Assembly: GCF_009832745.1 (NCBI RefSeq)
Contig: NZ_VRMJ01000014.1
Span: 1 to 64,000, forward strand
Origin: Polaribacter septentrionalilitoris
Lineage (GTDB): Bacteria; Bacteroidota; Bacteroidia; Flavobacteriales; Flavobacteriaceae
Length of the DNA: 64,000 bases
Direction: 5' to 3'
Shown: one piece after another, positions 35,284 to 44,866 of the stretch
Layout: every line of letters starts with the position of its first letter
Numbering within the stretch: the stretch's first letter is position 1
Program-made: the position numbers and the translations under genes
The notes under the pieces: model-generated
What the model saw: only the letters and a program-made list of their open reading frames with translations
The model's database searches: none
Told to the model about the DNA's origin: nothing

Positions 35284-37605
35284 ATGAGAACATTTAAAAA
35301 TTTATTACTTTTTGCTTTTGTTGTTATAGCTTTTACAAGTTGTAATGAAGAAGAATTTGATTACAAATTTTACACCCCTACTGGTAATAACGTAACATTC
35401 AACTTGAACACTAAAGATGTTAATGGTATATCAGGTACAGCAAAGTTTGTAGAGAATGTAGATGGTTCTACAAATATAACACTTAATTTATCTGGTACAC
35501 CAACAGGGGGTAAACATCCTGCACACATTCATTTTAATACAGCTGCTGAAGGAGGCGATATTGCTTTTACTCTAGGTGTTGTTGATGGAAGTTCAGGATC
35601 GAGTACAATCAACGTTACTGCTTTAGATGATGGAACACCAATATCTTACAATGAACTTTTAGCATTTGATGGATATATAAATGTCCACTTAAGTGCTGAT
35701 GAATTAGGTACTATAGTTGCACAGGGTGATATAGGGCAGAATGCATTAAAACCTAACTCTATTACCTATGATTTAGGAGAAAAAGATGTTGCAGGAATTT
35801 CTGGAACAGCTACTTTTTTCGAAAGAGAAGATGGAAGCATTTTAGCAGAATTAGACATTAATAATACTCCAGCAGGAGGAGAACATCCAGCTCACATTCA
35901 TGCAAATACAGCAGCTGAAAGTGGTGGAATATTATTGTCTTTTAATCCTGTAAATGGAGATACTGGTAAAAGTTTTACAAACTTTACTGCATTTGATGAT
36001 GGTACAGCATTAAGTTTTTCAGACATTGAAGGTTTGGATGCTTACATAAATGTACATTTAGGTGCAGGAACTCAATTAAGCACTATTGTAGCGCAAGGTG
36101 ATATAGGTGAGAACGATTTAACAGGAACTACAATAGAATACGATTTAGGAGAAAAAGACGTAGCAGGAATTTCAGGTACAGCAACTTTTGCAGAAAGAAT
36201 TAATGGAGAAGCCTTAGCCACATTAAATATAATGAATACTCCAGCAGGAGGTGTACACCCAGCACATATTCATGCAAACACAGCAGTAGAAGGTGGTGGA
36301 ATATTATTTTCATTTACTCCAGTAAATGGAGATACAGGAATGAGTATGACAAATGTAGCTGCTTTAGATGATGGATCTTCATTGATGTATGCTGATATTT
36401 CAGGTTTAGACGGATATATTAATGTTCATTTAGGTGCAGGAACTCAATTAAGCACTATTGTAGCGCAAGGTGATATAGGTGAGAACGATTTAACAGGAGC
36501 TACAATTGAATACGATTTAGGAGAAAAAGATGTAGCAGGAATTTCTGGTACAGCAACTTTTGCAGAGAGAATTAATGGAGAAGCTTTAGCAACATTAAAT
36601 ATAATGAATACTCCAGCAGGAGGTGTACACCCAGCACATATTCATGCAAACACAGCAGTAGAAGGTGGTGGAATATTATTTTCATTTACTCCAGTAAATG
36701 GAGATACAGGAATGAGTATGACAAATGTAGCTGCTTTAGATGATGGATCTCCATTAATGTATGCTGATATTTCAGGTTTAGACGGATATATTAATGTTCA
36801 TTTAGGTGCAGGAGCACAATTATCAACTATTGTAGCACAAGGTGATATTGGTCAGAACGATTTAACAGGAACTACAATTGAATACGATTTAGGAGAAAAA
36901 GACGTGGCAGGAATTTCTGGTACAGCAACTTTTGCAGAAAGAATTAATGGAGAAGCTTTAGCAACATTAAATATAATGAATACTCCAGCAGGAGGTGTAC
37001 ACCCAGCACATATTCATACAAACACAGCAGTAGAAGGTGGTGGAATATTATTTTCATTTACTCCAGTAAATGGAGATACAGGAATGAGTATGACAAATGT
37101 AGCTGCTTTAGATGACGGATCTTCATTCATGTATGCTGATATTTCAGGTTTAGACGGATATATTAATGTTCATTTAGGTGCAGGAGCACAATTATCAACT
37201 ATTGTAGCGCAAGGAGATATAGGTAAAAACGATTTAACAGGAGAAAGTAAAGTTTACACATTAGCTGAAAAAGATGTAGTAGGTATCTCAGGTACAGCAA
37301 CATTTTATAAAAGGTTAGATGGTTCTGCATTAGCAGTATTAAATGTTATAAATACTCCTGCAGGTGGTATGCATCCTTCTCATATTCATGAAAATGATGC
37401 TGCAACAGGTGGACCAATTGCATTTAGTTTTGCACCAGTGAATGGAGATACAGGAATGAGCATGACTCAAGTAGAAGCTTTAGATAATGGTACAGCAATT
37501 ACGTATGATGAAATCTTAACCTTTGATGGTTACATTAACGTTCACTTAAGTGCAACACAATTATCTACTATTGTTGCCCAAGGAAACATTGGTTCTAACG
37601 AATAA
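35284..37605 (+). CDS. Lipoprotein with six tandem CHRD domains
   Basis: The protein has 773 residues. The signal MRTFKNLLLFAFVVIAFTSC has a lipobox ending in Cys20. It then contains six CHRD units of about 124 residues, each with a GISGTATF-like strand, a GG.HPAHIH motif, a DDG turn and a DGYINVHL...STIVAQGDIG end. Units 3-5 are nearly identical in both protein and DNA. CHRD domains occur in chordin and many bacterial surface proteins; their conserved histidines may bind metal. A cell-surface role is inferred. It is monocistronic with its own terminator. Confidence 0.9.
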   Translation: MRTFKNLLLFAFVVIAFTSCNEEEFDYKFYTPTGNNVTFNLNTKDVNGISGTAKFVENVDGSTNITLNLSGTPTGGKHPAHIHFNTAAEGGDIAFTLGVVDGSSGSSTINVTALDDGTPISYNELLAFDGYINVHLSADELGTIVAQGDIGQNALKPNSITYDLGEKDVAGISGTATFFEREDGSILAELDINNTPAGGEHPAHIHANTAAESGGILLSFNPVNGDTGKSFTNFTAFDDGTALSFSDIEGLDAYINVHLGAGTQLSTIVAQGDIGENDLTGTTIEYDLGEKDVAGISGTATFAERINGEALATLNIMNTPAGGVHPAHIHANTAVEGGGILFSFTPVNGDTGMSMTNVAALDDGSSLMYADISGLDGYINVHLGAGTQLSTIVAQGDIGENDLTGATIEYDLGEKDVAGISGTATFAERINGEALATLNIMNTPAGGVHPAHIHANTAVEGGGILFSFTPVNGDTGMSMTNVAALDDGSPLMYADISGLDGYINVHLGAGAQLSTIVAQGDIGQNDLTGTTIEYDLGEKDVAGISGTATFAERINGEALATLNIMNTPAGGVHPAHIHTNTAVEGGGILFSFTPVNGDTGMSMTNVAALDDGSSFMYADISGLDGYINVHLGAGAQLSTIVAQGDIGKNDLTGESKVYTLAEKDVVGISGTATFYKRLDGSALAVLNVINTPAGGMHPSHIHENDAATGGPIAFSFAPVNGDTGMSMTQVEALDNGTAITYDEILTFDGYINVHLSATQLSTIVAQGNIGSNE
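35398..37605 (+). repeat. Six in-frame tandem repeats, 372-bp unit
   Basis: Unit starts fall at 35398, 35767, 36139, 36511, 36883 and 37255, i.e. steps of 369 then four times 372 bases. Units 3 to 5 (36139-37254) differ by few bases, while units 1, 2 and 6 are diverged. This is the pattern expected from recent in-frame duplication or gene conversion. Confidence 0.9.
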
Positions 37606-37630
37606 TTAGATAATTAATTCAATAATTCTA

Positions 37631-37660
37631 AAACCCATCATTTTTTGATGGGTTTTTTTG
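37631..37660 (+). terminator. Terminator of the CHRD gene
   Basis: Arms AAACCCATCA (37631-37640) and TGATGGGTTT (37646-37655) enclose a T5 loop, followed by Ts. Confidence 0.9.
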
Positions 37661-37671
37661 TTTTATGTTGT

Positions 37672-37679
37672 TACTTTTG
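37672..37679 (+). promoter_or_regulatory. -7 box for the 5'-nucleotidase
   Basis: TACTTTTG fits TAnnTTTG, 17 bases upstream of the ATG at 37697. Confidence 0.5.
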
Positions 37680-37696
37680 ATATTTAAATTATCATC

Positions 37697-39211
37697 ATGA
37701 AGCTTTACTTAAAACTTTCCATATTAACTTTATTAATCTCTTTTTCTTCTTGTAAAAAGGACGATGATAAAATCGATTTTACACTTCTACAAATAAATGA
37801 TGTGTATGAAATTGCACCCATTCAAGGAGGTGAATTTGGAGGAATGGCAAGAGTAGAAACTGTACATCAAGAATTATTACAAGAAAACCCTAATACAATG
37901 CTGTTTTTGGCTGGCGATTTTTTAAATCCGTCTTTGTTAGGAACCATAAAAGTTGATGGAGAAAGAGTTCGTGGAAAACAAATGGTAGAGGTAATGAATG
38001 CTATGAATTTTGATTTGGTAGCTTTTGGAAATCATGAATTTGACCTATCTCAAAATGATTTACAAAAACGCTTAAACGAAAGTAAATTCCCTTGGATTTC
38101 TGCAAATGTAAATCTAAAAACAAAGAATACTTCTATTCCTTTTTACAAAGAAAAAAACAATCAAAAAGAAGCGTTAGGAGAGACCTTTATTAAAGAAATT
38201 TCTGATAAAGACGGAACTAAAATTAAAATAGGTTTTATCAGTGTTACTTTACCATCAAACCCAAAAGAATATGTAGAATATGGAAATATGTTTGTAAGAG
38301 CAAGAGCTTCTTATGCAGCCATTAAAGATGCTGTAGATGTTGTTTTTGGCTTGACACACGTTAAAATTACAAACGATAAAAGAATTGCCAAATTAATTCC
38401 AGATTTGCCACTAATAATGGGAGGTCATGAACATACAAACTCTTTAGATACTGTTGGAAATGTGTTAATTGCAAAGGCAGATGCCAATGCAAAAACGGCA
38501 TATATCCATAGAATTTCTTATGATAAAAAAACGAAGAAGACTAAAGTAACATCACAATTAAAAGAAATTAATTCATCTATACAACCAGACAAAAAGATTG
38601 CTATTATTGTTGATAAATGGCAGACTATTTTAACAGCTAAAATCAAGGATATTATTCCAAATCCTGATGAAATAATATTTAGTGCAAAAACTCCTTTAGA
38701 CGGAAGAGATACACCTATAAGAAGTCAACAAACCAATTTGGGTAAAGTTATTACAGCAGCCATGTCTTTTGCCTTTGATGATAAAGTGGATGCTGCTTTA
38801 GTAAATGGAGGTTCTATTAGAATCGATGACCAGTTGAGAGGCAATATTACATCTATTGATATTTTTAGAGTATTGCCTTATGGAGGAGATATTGTAAAAG
38901 TGGCAATTAAAGGAAGATTGTTAAAACGTGTTTTAGATTATGGAAAACTCGCAGCAGGTACAGGAGCCTATTTACACAGACACAAGATAGCTTTACAAGA
39001 AAAAGATTGGTTTGTTGGTGGAGAAAAAATCAACCTAAATAAAACCTATACTATTGCTTTTTCTGACTATTTATTAAAAGGATTTGATATTCCTTTTTTA
39101 TCAGATAAAAATAAAGAAGTATACTCTGTATATCACCCAAAAGAAACAGAATTAGGGTTTGATATTCGAAAAGCAGTTATTGCTTATTTAAAACAAAAAT
39201 CTTTAAAGTAA
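37697..39211 (+). CDS. 5'-nucleotidase/metallophosphatase lipoprotein
   Basis: The protein has 504 residues. Signal MKLYLKLSILTLLISFSSC ends at the lipobox Cys19. The N-terminal metallophosphatase domain has LLQINDVYEI, AGDFLNPS, FGNHEFD and GGHEHTN as metal-ligand motifs. The C-terminal 5_nucleotid_C domain shows TNLGKVITAAMSFAF, VNGGSIRIDD and the stacking region near AAGTGAYLH. It would hydrolyse nucleotides at the cell surface or in the periplasm to release phosphate. It ends at a palindromic repeat that separates it from the convergent TonB receptor. Confidence 0.9.
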   Translation: MKLYLKLSILTLLISFSSCKKDDDKIDFTLLQINDVYEIAPIQGGEFGGMARVETVHQELLQENPNTMLFLAGDFLNPSLLGTIKVDGERVRGKQMVEVMNAMNFDLVAFGNHEFDLSQNDLQKRLNESKFPWISANVNLKTKNTSIPFYKEKNNQKEALGETFIKEISDKDGTKIKIGFISVTLPSNPKEYVEYGNMFVRARASYAAIKDAVDVVFGLTHVKITNDKRIAKLIPDLPLIMGGHEHTNSLDTVGNVLIAKADANAKTAYIHRISYDKKTKKTKVTSQLKEINSSIQPDKKIAIIVDKWQTILTAKIKDIIPNPDEIIFSAKTPLDGRDTPIRSQQTNLGKVITAAMSFAFDDKVDAALVNGGSIRIDDQLRGNITSIDIFRVLPYGGDIVKVAIKGRLLKRVLDYGKLAAGTGAYLHRHKIALQEKDWFVGGEKINLNKTYTIAFSDYLLKGFDIPFLSDKNKEVYSVYHPKETELGFDIRKAVIAYLKQKSLK

Positions 39212-39231
39212 AAGTATTTTTTAAGTAGAAT

Positions 39232-39300
39232 ATGTCAGTCTGAGCTTGTCGAAAACTATCTTATAATAGTTTGTAAACTTCGACAAGCTTAGTTTGACAT
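39232..39300. repeat. Palindromic intergenic repeat
   Basis: An imperfect inverted repeat: ATGTCAGTCTGAGCTTGTCG at the left pairs with CGACAAGCTTAGTTTGACAT at the right across a short AT-rich centre. A half copy of the same sequence occurs at 61151-61175. It lies between two convergent genes and may also serve as a terminator. Confidence 0.75.
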
Positions 39301-39324
39301 CTTAATTTTTAGAGTTTTTTTTGA

Positions 39325-41550
39325 TTAAAACCTAAACTCTAATCCACCATAAATTCCAAATGGATGACCAGGTCTTAATCCTGCAGGAACTCTAGAAGCT
39401 GCATAGGTATTGTCTAATAAATTAATTACATTTAAGGTTGTACTTAAACGTTTTGTGATAAAATATTTACCAGATAAATCCACTATAAAATTAGCATCAA
39501 CTCTTTCGTTATCAGGAATATTTCCTGTTCCTGCTAAAGTTCTAAACTCTCCATTATATCGTCCATTTACATTGATCTCAAAATCTTTATGTTCTATAGA
39601 AAAAGTGGTATTAAACTGATGTTGTGGTATGTAAGGTAATTCGTCACCTGCAGTTACTGCCCCCCAAAAACTATCTGCTCCATTAAAACTATTTTGAAAT
39701 TCTGTATTTGTAAATGTATATCCAAAAGAAATAGGCAAAGAAAATTTTGAATCTGAATTAGTAAAATTATAATTCAATAATAATTCAATTCCGTTTACAT
39801 TTACCTCTCCTGCATTAAATTGATCTAAAGAACCTGTTCCTCCAGTTGCTGCTAAATCACTTCCTAAAAGATTTGAATAATCGTTAAAAAACCCAACAAA
39901 TTCTCCTTTTAGTTTTCCAAGGTTAAAACGTGTTCCTAATTCGTAATTGATGCTTTCTTCTGGTGCTTGACCATCTTGATTTCCAGGAGGCGAAAATCCT
40001 TTGTGAACACCACCAAATAAAGAAAAATCGTTATTAAATTTATAATTTGCACCCATTCCTGGTATAAAAACGCCAACTGAATTTTCTCTAGTTGCTAAAT
40101 TTACACCAGTTCTATCTACATCATTTTTACCAAAATCTTCTCTTTGTAAAGTGATGTTTTCATAACGCACACCAGGTGTAAAGGTCCAATTATTATATTT
40201 TAATTTGTAAGTAATGTAAGATGCAAATGCGTTTGCGCTACTAATTCTATTGGCATCTGTACCCTCAATAGCATCAGTGGTTAAAGCCATAACACCTGTA
40301 TTAGAAATACTATACTTATCTACCCATTGAAACCTGTCTTCTTCATCATAATGATAACGTAAACCAATTTCTAAATCGTGAAAAGCATCTCCTTTATACC
40401 AATGGTAATCTAGTTTTGTTTGAATTCCTGTTGAGTAGTATTTTCTATTATTTGCTTTTACGCCAATAGCATCAGCAGCAGAATTTACAGAACCATTTAC
40501 AATGCTATAATGGTTAGCATAGGTTGATGGATCTTCTAAGATGTCTGCAATTCCTTTTTTTGTTCCATTAAAAGTAACATCATTTAGTTTATACCAGTTT
40601 CTGGCAAAATTGTTTTGATAAGCAGTGGTAGTAACTCTAATATTTTTAGAGAAATCTAAACGATGTGTAATCATATATTGAGTATGGTCTGTAACCATTC
40701 TATCTTCATTTGAAGAAGCGTATCTAGAAAAAGGATTGGTATTAAAATCTTGTTCAGACAATCCTAAATAAGTTTCGTTACCATCTTCATCTGAATATTG
40801 AAATTTGAATTCTAAAGATTGTTGAATACTTGCTTTAGGAAATAAGTTTACCCCAATTTTAGCGACAACATCGTTTTTGTTAAAACCAGTGTTTTTTCCA
40901 CTTGGTAAGGTTTTAAATCCGTCTGAACCGTAATTTAAATACTCTAATACATAACCAAAATTTTTATTTCCTCCACCAATTTTTGCATATAATTGGTTAG
41001 AATTAAAGCTACCATAACTTGCTCTTACTTTTCCACCAAATTCAGTCGGAATTTGAGCAGAAATCATATTTATAGCTCCACCAGTTGTAAAAGGTCCATA
41101 TTGCACTTGACTACTTCCTTTTAAAACTTCTACAGCTTCCATTCTTGCAATTGTTGGAAAATAATAAGCAGATGAAGCACTATATGGAGCAGGAGCAATC
41201 AAAACACCATCTTCCATTAAAGTTATTTTAGAACTTCTTTCTGGGGATGTACCTCGTAAACTGATATTTGGTCGCAAACCAAAACCATCTTCTTCGTAAA
41301 TTGTTACTCCTGGCACACTTCTTAAAGCTCTATTTACATCTGTAAAACTAAATTTTTCCAATTCTTTTGGTGATAAATAATACGCAGAACCTGTTCTGTG
41401 TTTTGCCACGTACTTGTTTCCAAAAATTGTAGATGTTGAAATAATAACCTCATCTAATTTTTGAATGGAATCTAATGTTCCTTTCTTTTTTTCTTGTGCT
41501 GTTAATACAAGAGTAAATAAAGTTGATAATGCAATTATACCTTTCTTCAT
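39325..41550 (-). CDS. TonB-dependent receptor, FecA-like
   Basis: The protein has about 741 residues from the ATG at 41550 (MKKGIIALSTLFTLVLTAQ, a clean signal peptide), which also lies downstream of the promoter. The plug domain has EVIISTSTIFGNKYVAKH, FTDVNRALRSVPGVTIYEEDG and LMEDGVLIAPAPYS. The C-terminal barrel ends in GIYGGLEFRF with a terminal aromatic. It lacks the N-terminal carboxypeptidase-like domain of SusC proteins, which points to siderophore, citrate or metal uptake. The substrate is unknown, and no inner-membrane partner is nearby. Confidence 0.88.
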   Translation of the reverse strand: MKKGIIALSTLFTLVLTAQEKKKGTLDSIQKLDEVIISTSTIFGNKYVAKHRTGSAYYLSPKELEKFSFTDVNRALRSVPGVTIYEEDGFGLRPNISLRGTSPERSSKITLMEDGVLIAPAPYSASSAYYFPTIARMEAVEVLKGSSQVQYGPFTTGGAINMISAQIPTEFGGKVRASYGSFNSNQLYAKIGGGNKNFGYVLEYLNYGSDGFKTLPSGKNTGFNKNDVVAKIGVNLFPKASIQQSLEFKFQYSDEDGNETYLGLSEQDFNTNPFSRYASSNEDRMVTDHTQYMITHRLDFSKNIRVTTTAYQNNFARNWYKLNDVTFNGTKKGIADILEDPSTYANHYSIVNGSVNSAADAIGVKANNRKYYSTGIQTKLDYHWYKGDAFHDLEIGLRYHYDEEDRFQWVDKYSISNTGVMALTTDAIEGTDANRISSANAFASYITYKLKYNNWTFTPGVRYENITLQREDFGKNDVDRTGVNLATRENSVGVFIPGMGANYKFNNDFSLFGGVHKGFSPPGNQDGQAPEESINYELGTRFNLGKLKGEFVGFFNDYSNLLGSDLAATGGTGSLDQFNAGEVNVNGIELLLNYNFTNSDSKFSLPISFGYTFTNTEFQNSFNGADSFWGAVTAGDELPYIPQHQFNTTFSIEHKDFEINVNGRYNGEFRTLAGTGNIPDNERVDANFIVDLSGKYFITKRLSTTLNVINLLDNTYAASRVPAGLRPGHPFGIYGGLEFRF

Positions 41551-41588
41551 TTTATTTAGATTAAATATGAATAGTTTGATTTTTGCTG

Positions 41589-41596
41589 CAAATATA
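41589..41596 (-). promoter_or_regulatory. -7 box for the TonB receptor
   Basis: The minus strand reads TATATTTG, 38 bases upstream of the ATG at 41550. This excludes the longer reading that begins at 41619. Confidence 0.5.
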
Positions 41597-41857
41597 AGCC
41601 TCATAAATACATTTTTCAAAGTTTATTTAGAATAAATAAAAATAAATTTTGTAATTTTATGATACTAAGATTGTTAGAGATAATAATTTTTTATGATATT
41701 ATTCTTATCGAGTTAATGAATCCCATTAGCTGGAAAAAAAGAATACTAATAGTCTTATAATTTTATTTTATTTGTATTCATTTTAAATAATCTAGATGTT
41801 TTATTCGATTTTTAAAATTTAAATTGAATTATTAATTTAGTGAAAATTAAAATTTTT
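41597..41857. other. AT-rich gene-free stretch
   Basis: Together with the receptor leader, more than 300 bases lack a gene. The sequence is A+T-rich with no clear hairpin or ORF. It presumably carries the divergent promoters of the TonB receptor and the membrane protein. I see no operator I can name (for example no convincing Fur box). Confidence 0.4.
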
Positions 41858-42580
41858 ATGATACAAACTATTGATATTCAACAACAACTAATTAAAGAAA
41901 GGAATAAAAAACAGCAATCTATTGATGTTTTAGAGTGGGTTAAGGAAGTTTTTGAAGATATTAATGTATTGCAGAAGGATGTTTTAGAAAGATTAGCACA
42001 ATCGCCTATAAATAAAACCACTAATACTTTTAACATAGATAGGGTAGATGCAAACGCCATTTTTCACATCAGTCAAATAAGAAAAATTTGTATTGATTTT
42101 AGACTTCGTTTTTTAGATACAAGATATTTTAAAGCTGATTATCCACAAGAAGTTATTTCTAAAATTAAGGCTTTAGAAAAAGAACACAATACAACTTTAG
42201 ATGGTTTTAAAATAATTGCACCGTCAAAGTTGTTTGAATTAAATGAGGCAGATGATCCTTTATTATTTGCACCTATGGGAAATGGTTATTATTACTTGAT
42301 ACATAAGTGGGGTAAGGATATGCATCCATTAAGAAAAGTAAAATATTGGGCAATTAAAAACGTAGAAAACCTTGGTGTAGCAATTTTTATTTTTAGCATC
42401 TTAATGACTTTATTTACAAAAGATTTCTTTTTTAAAAATGAGATTAACTTTGGATATGTTTTTATGTTATTTCTATTTTATGTTAAAGGGATAATGGGTT
42501 TTATTTTCTTGTTTGGAGTATCTTCTGGAAAGAATTTTAGTGAATATTGCTGGCTTAGTCGATATAATAAAATTTCTTAA
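41858..42580 (+). CDS. Uncharacterised two-span membrane protein
   Basis: The protein has about 240 residues from the ATG at 41858 (MIQTIDIQQQLIKERNKKQQS). A GTG at 41840 would add six residues. A soluble, helical N-terminal domain of about 165 residues (VFEDINVLQKDVLERLAQS, RFLDTRYFKADYP, FAPMGNGYYYLIHKWG) is followed by two transmembrane helices (about 172-190 and 203-226). I do not recognise the family. It sits just upstream of guaB. Confidence 0.6.
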   Translation: MIQTIDIQQQLIKERNKKQQSIDVLEWVKEVFEDINVLQKDVLERLAQSPINKTTNTFNIDRVDANAIFHISQIRKICIDFRLRFLDTRYFKADYPQEVISKIKALEKEHNTTLDGFKIIAPSKLFELNEADDPLLFAPMGNGYYYLIHKWGKDMHPLRKVKYWAIKNVENLGVAIFIFSILMTLFTKDFFFKNEINFGYVFMLFLFYVKGIMGFIFLFGVSSGKNFSEYCWLSRYNKIS

Positions 42581-42614
42581 AGTTTAATTTACTTTAAATC
42601 TCAATAATTAATTG

Positions 42615-42622
42615 TAAATTTG
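42615..42622 (+). promoter_or_regulatory. -7 box for guaB
   Basis: TAAATTTG fits TAnnTTTG, 25 bases before the ATG at 42648. Confidence 0.5.
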
Positions 42623-42647
42623 CACGCAATTATATCTTAATTGCAAC

Positions 42648-44123
42648 ATGACAGCACACGAAAACAAAATTTTAGGAGAAGGTCTAACTTACGACGACGT
42701 ACTTTTAGTTCCAGCTTTCTCAGAAGTTCTTCCTAGAGAAGTTAGTATACAAACCAAGTTTACTCGAAATATTACCATTAACGTTCCTATTGCGTCTGCA
42801 GCTATGGATACAGTTACTGAATCTGCCTTAGCAATTGCTATTGCCAGGGAAGGAGGTATTGGAGTTTTACATAAAAACATGACCATTGAGCAGCAAGCTC
42901 AAGAAGTAAGACGTGTAAAGCGTGCTGAAAGTGGTATGATTTTAGACCCAGTTACGTTGCCATTAACTGCAACTGTATTTGATGCTAAAGCCAATATGAG
43001 AGAGCATAAAATTGGTGGAATTCCTGTGGTCGACAACAATGGTATCCTAAAAGGAATTGTTACCAACAGAGATTTACGTTTTGAGCATAAAAACGACAGA
43101 CCAATTGTAGAAGTGATGACAAGTGAAAACTTAGTTACTGCAGGTGTTGGAACGTCCTTAAAAGATGCTGAATTAATCCTACAAAATCATAAAATTGAAA
43201 AGCTTTTAATTGTTGACGAAGGATATAAATTAAAAGGATTAATTACGTTTAGAGACATTACAAAAGTTACTCAAAAACCAATTGCAAATAAAGATACTTA
43301 CGGAAGATTACGAGTTGCTGCAGCTTTAGGTGTAACAGGTGATGCTGTTGATAGAGCAGAAGCTTTAGTAAATGCTGGTGTAGATGCTGTAATTATTGAT
43401 ACTGCTCACGGACATACAAAAGGTGTGGTATCTGTGTTAAAAGAAGTAAAAGCAAAATTTCCGCAGTTAGATGTTGTGGTTGGAAATATAGCAACAGGTA
43501 CTGCTGCAAAATATTTAGTAGAAGCTGGCGCTGATGCTGTAAAAGTAGGAATTGGACCTGGTTCTATCTGTACAACAAGAGTTGTTGCTGGTGTTGGTTT
43601 TCCGCAGTTTTCTGCAGTTCTAGAAGTTGCTGCAGCTATTAAAGGAAGTGGAGTTCCTGTAATTGCAGATGGTGGAATTCGTTATACAGGAGACATTCCA
43701 AAAGCAATTGCTGCTGGAGCAGATTCTGTAATGTTAGGTTCTTTATTGGCAGGTACAAAAGAATCTCCTGGGGAAACTATTATTTACGAAGGAAGAAAGT
43801 TTAAGTCTTATCGTGGAATGGGTTCTGTAGAAGCCATGAAACAAGGTTCTAAAGATAGATATTTTCAAGATGTAGAAGATGATATTAAAAAGTTAGTACC
43901 AGAAGGTATTGTAGGTAGAGTTCCTTATAAAGGTGAATTGGCAGAAAGTATTCACCAATTTATTGGTGGTTTACGTGCAGGAATGGGGTATTGTGGAGCT
44001 AAAGATGTTGCAACCTTAAAAGAAACAGGTCAGTTTGTTAGAATTACCGCTAGCGGAATTAACGAAAGTCATCCACATGATGTTGCTATAACTAAAGAAT
44101 CTCCAAATTATAGTAGGAGATAA
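42648..44123 (+). CDS. guaB: Inosine-5'-monophosphate dehydrogenase
   Basis: The protein has 491 residues, full length. It oxidises IMP to XMP, the committed step of GMP synthesis. The N-terminal [20 protein letters not shown] is diagnostic. A pair of CBS domains (about 95-210) is inserted in the barrel. The catalytic loop [13 protein letters not shown] carries the active-site Cys, followed by [11 protein letters not shown] and [16 protein letters not shown] of the flap. It has its own promoter and terminator. Confidence 0.97.
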   Translation: MTAHENKILGEGLTYDDVLLVPAFSEVLPREVSIQTKFTRNITINVPIASAAMDTVTESALAIAIAREGGIGVLHKNMTIEQQAQEVRRVKRAESGMILDPVTLPLTATVFDAKANMREHKIGGIPVVDNNGILKGIVTNRDLRFEHKNDRPIVEVMTSENLVTAGVGTSLKDAELILQNHKIEKLLIVDEGYKLKGLITFRDITKVTQKPIANKDTYGRLRVAAALGVTGDAVDRAEALVNAGVDAVIIDTAHGHTKGVVSVLKEVKAKFPQLDVVVGNIATGTAAKYLVEAGADAVKVGIGPGSICTTRVVAGVGFPQFSAVLEVAAAIKGSGVPVIADGGIRYTGDIPKAIAAGADSVMLGSLLAGTKESPGETIIYEGRKFKSYRGMGSVEAMKQGSKDRYFQDVEDDIKKLVPEGIVGRVPYKGELAESIHQFIGGLRAGMGYCGAKDVATLKETGQFVRITASGINESHPHDVAITKESPNYSRR

Positions 44124-44148
44124 GTTTTATAAAATAATAAGTTAAAAA

Positions 44149-44180
44149 AAACTCAAGAAGAAATTCTTGAGTTTTTTTTA
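44149..44180 (+). terminator. Terminator of guaB
   Basis: Arms AAACTCAAGAA (44149-44159) and TTCTTGAGTTT (44164-44174) enclose a GAAA loop, then a T-run. Confidence 0.9.
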
Positions 44181-44247
44181 TTTTTAACTAAATAAAGTAA
44201 TGTTTTAAATCTAAGAAAATCAATATAGTTATCTATTAGATCAAAAT

Positions 44248-44277
44248 AAAAAACCTCGCCAACTGGCGAGGTTTTTT
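44248..44277 (-). terminator. Terminator of ompH, possibly bidirectional
   Basis: Arms CCTCGCCA (44254-44261) and TGGCGAGG (44264-44271) are flanked by an A-run and a T-run on either side, so it can stop transcription from both strands. It lies 17 bases past the ompH stop. Confidence 0.85.
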
Positions 44278-44293
44278 ATTATTTTTTTGAATA

Positions 44294-44812
44294 TTACTTT
44301 TTAGTTTCTGGTTTTTTAATTCCTAATTTTTTGATCACTAAATCAGTTATGTCAAACTTTTTATCGATGTAAGCAAATTGATTTCCTGTTATGGTAAGTA
44401 TTTGAGAATACCCATTTGCTTTTGCAATTTCTGCAATGACATCTCTCAATTTTTTATATAGAGGACGCATTAATTCATCTTGCTTAAATTGCATTAGTTT
44501 TTGACCATTGCTTTGGTACTTTTTTATATCTGCTTCTAAATCGGTAATTTCTTTTACAGCAGTTTTTTTTGCTAAAGGACCTAGTGTTTTTTCATTTTTT
44601 TTGTAGGCTTCTATTTTATCTTGATACACCTTTAATTTAATTTGAAATGAAGAATCTAATTTAGATCCATAGGCTTGAGACCTTTTTACAACAACCTGCG
44701 CTTCTGGCATTAGGTTTACAATATAATCGCTATCTACAGTACCTACTTTATTTTGCGCAGATGTAACAGATGCTAATACAATAGCAAATAAGAATATAAT
44801 TTTTGATTTCAT
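44294..44812 (-). CDS. OmpH/Skp-family periplasmic chaperone
   Basis: The protein has 172 residues. Signal peptide MKSKIIFLFAIVLASVTSAQ is followed by VGTVDSDYIVNLMPEAQ, the usual OmpH start. A long coiled-coil arm (about 45-110, with KLKVYQDKIEAYKKNEK) precedes the C-terminal strand segment ILTITGNQFAYIDKKFDITD. Skp-like trimers carry unfolded outer-membrane proteins across the periplasm. It is monocistronic here and not next to bamA. Confidence 0.9.
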   Translation of the reverse strand: MKSKIIFLFAIVLASVTSAQNKVGTVDSDYIVNLMPEAQVVVKRSQAYGSKLDSSFQIKLKVYQDKIEAYKKNEKTLGPLAKKTAVKEITDLEADIKKYQSNGQKLMQFKQDELMRPLYKKLRDVIAEIAKANGYSQILTITGNQFAYIDKKFDITDLVIKKLGIKKPETKK

Positions 44813-44831
44813 GTTTTAGTTTTTGGTGCAG

Positions 44832-44839
44832 CAAAGATA
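44832..44839 (-). promoter_or_regulatory. -7 box for ompH
   Basis: The minus strand reads TATCTTTG, 19 bases upstream of the ATG at 44812. Confidence 0.5.
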
Positions 44840-44866
44840 TAAAAGTGAATGAATTACAAAAATGGA

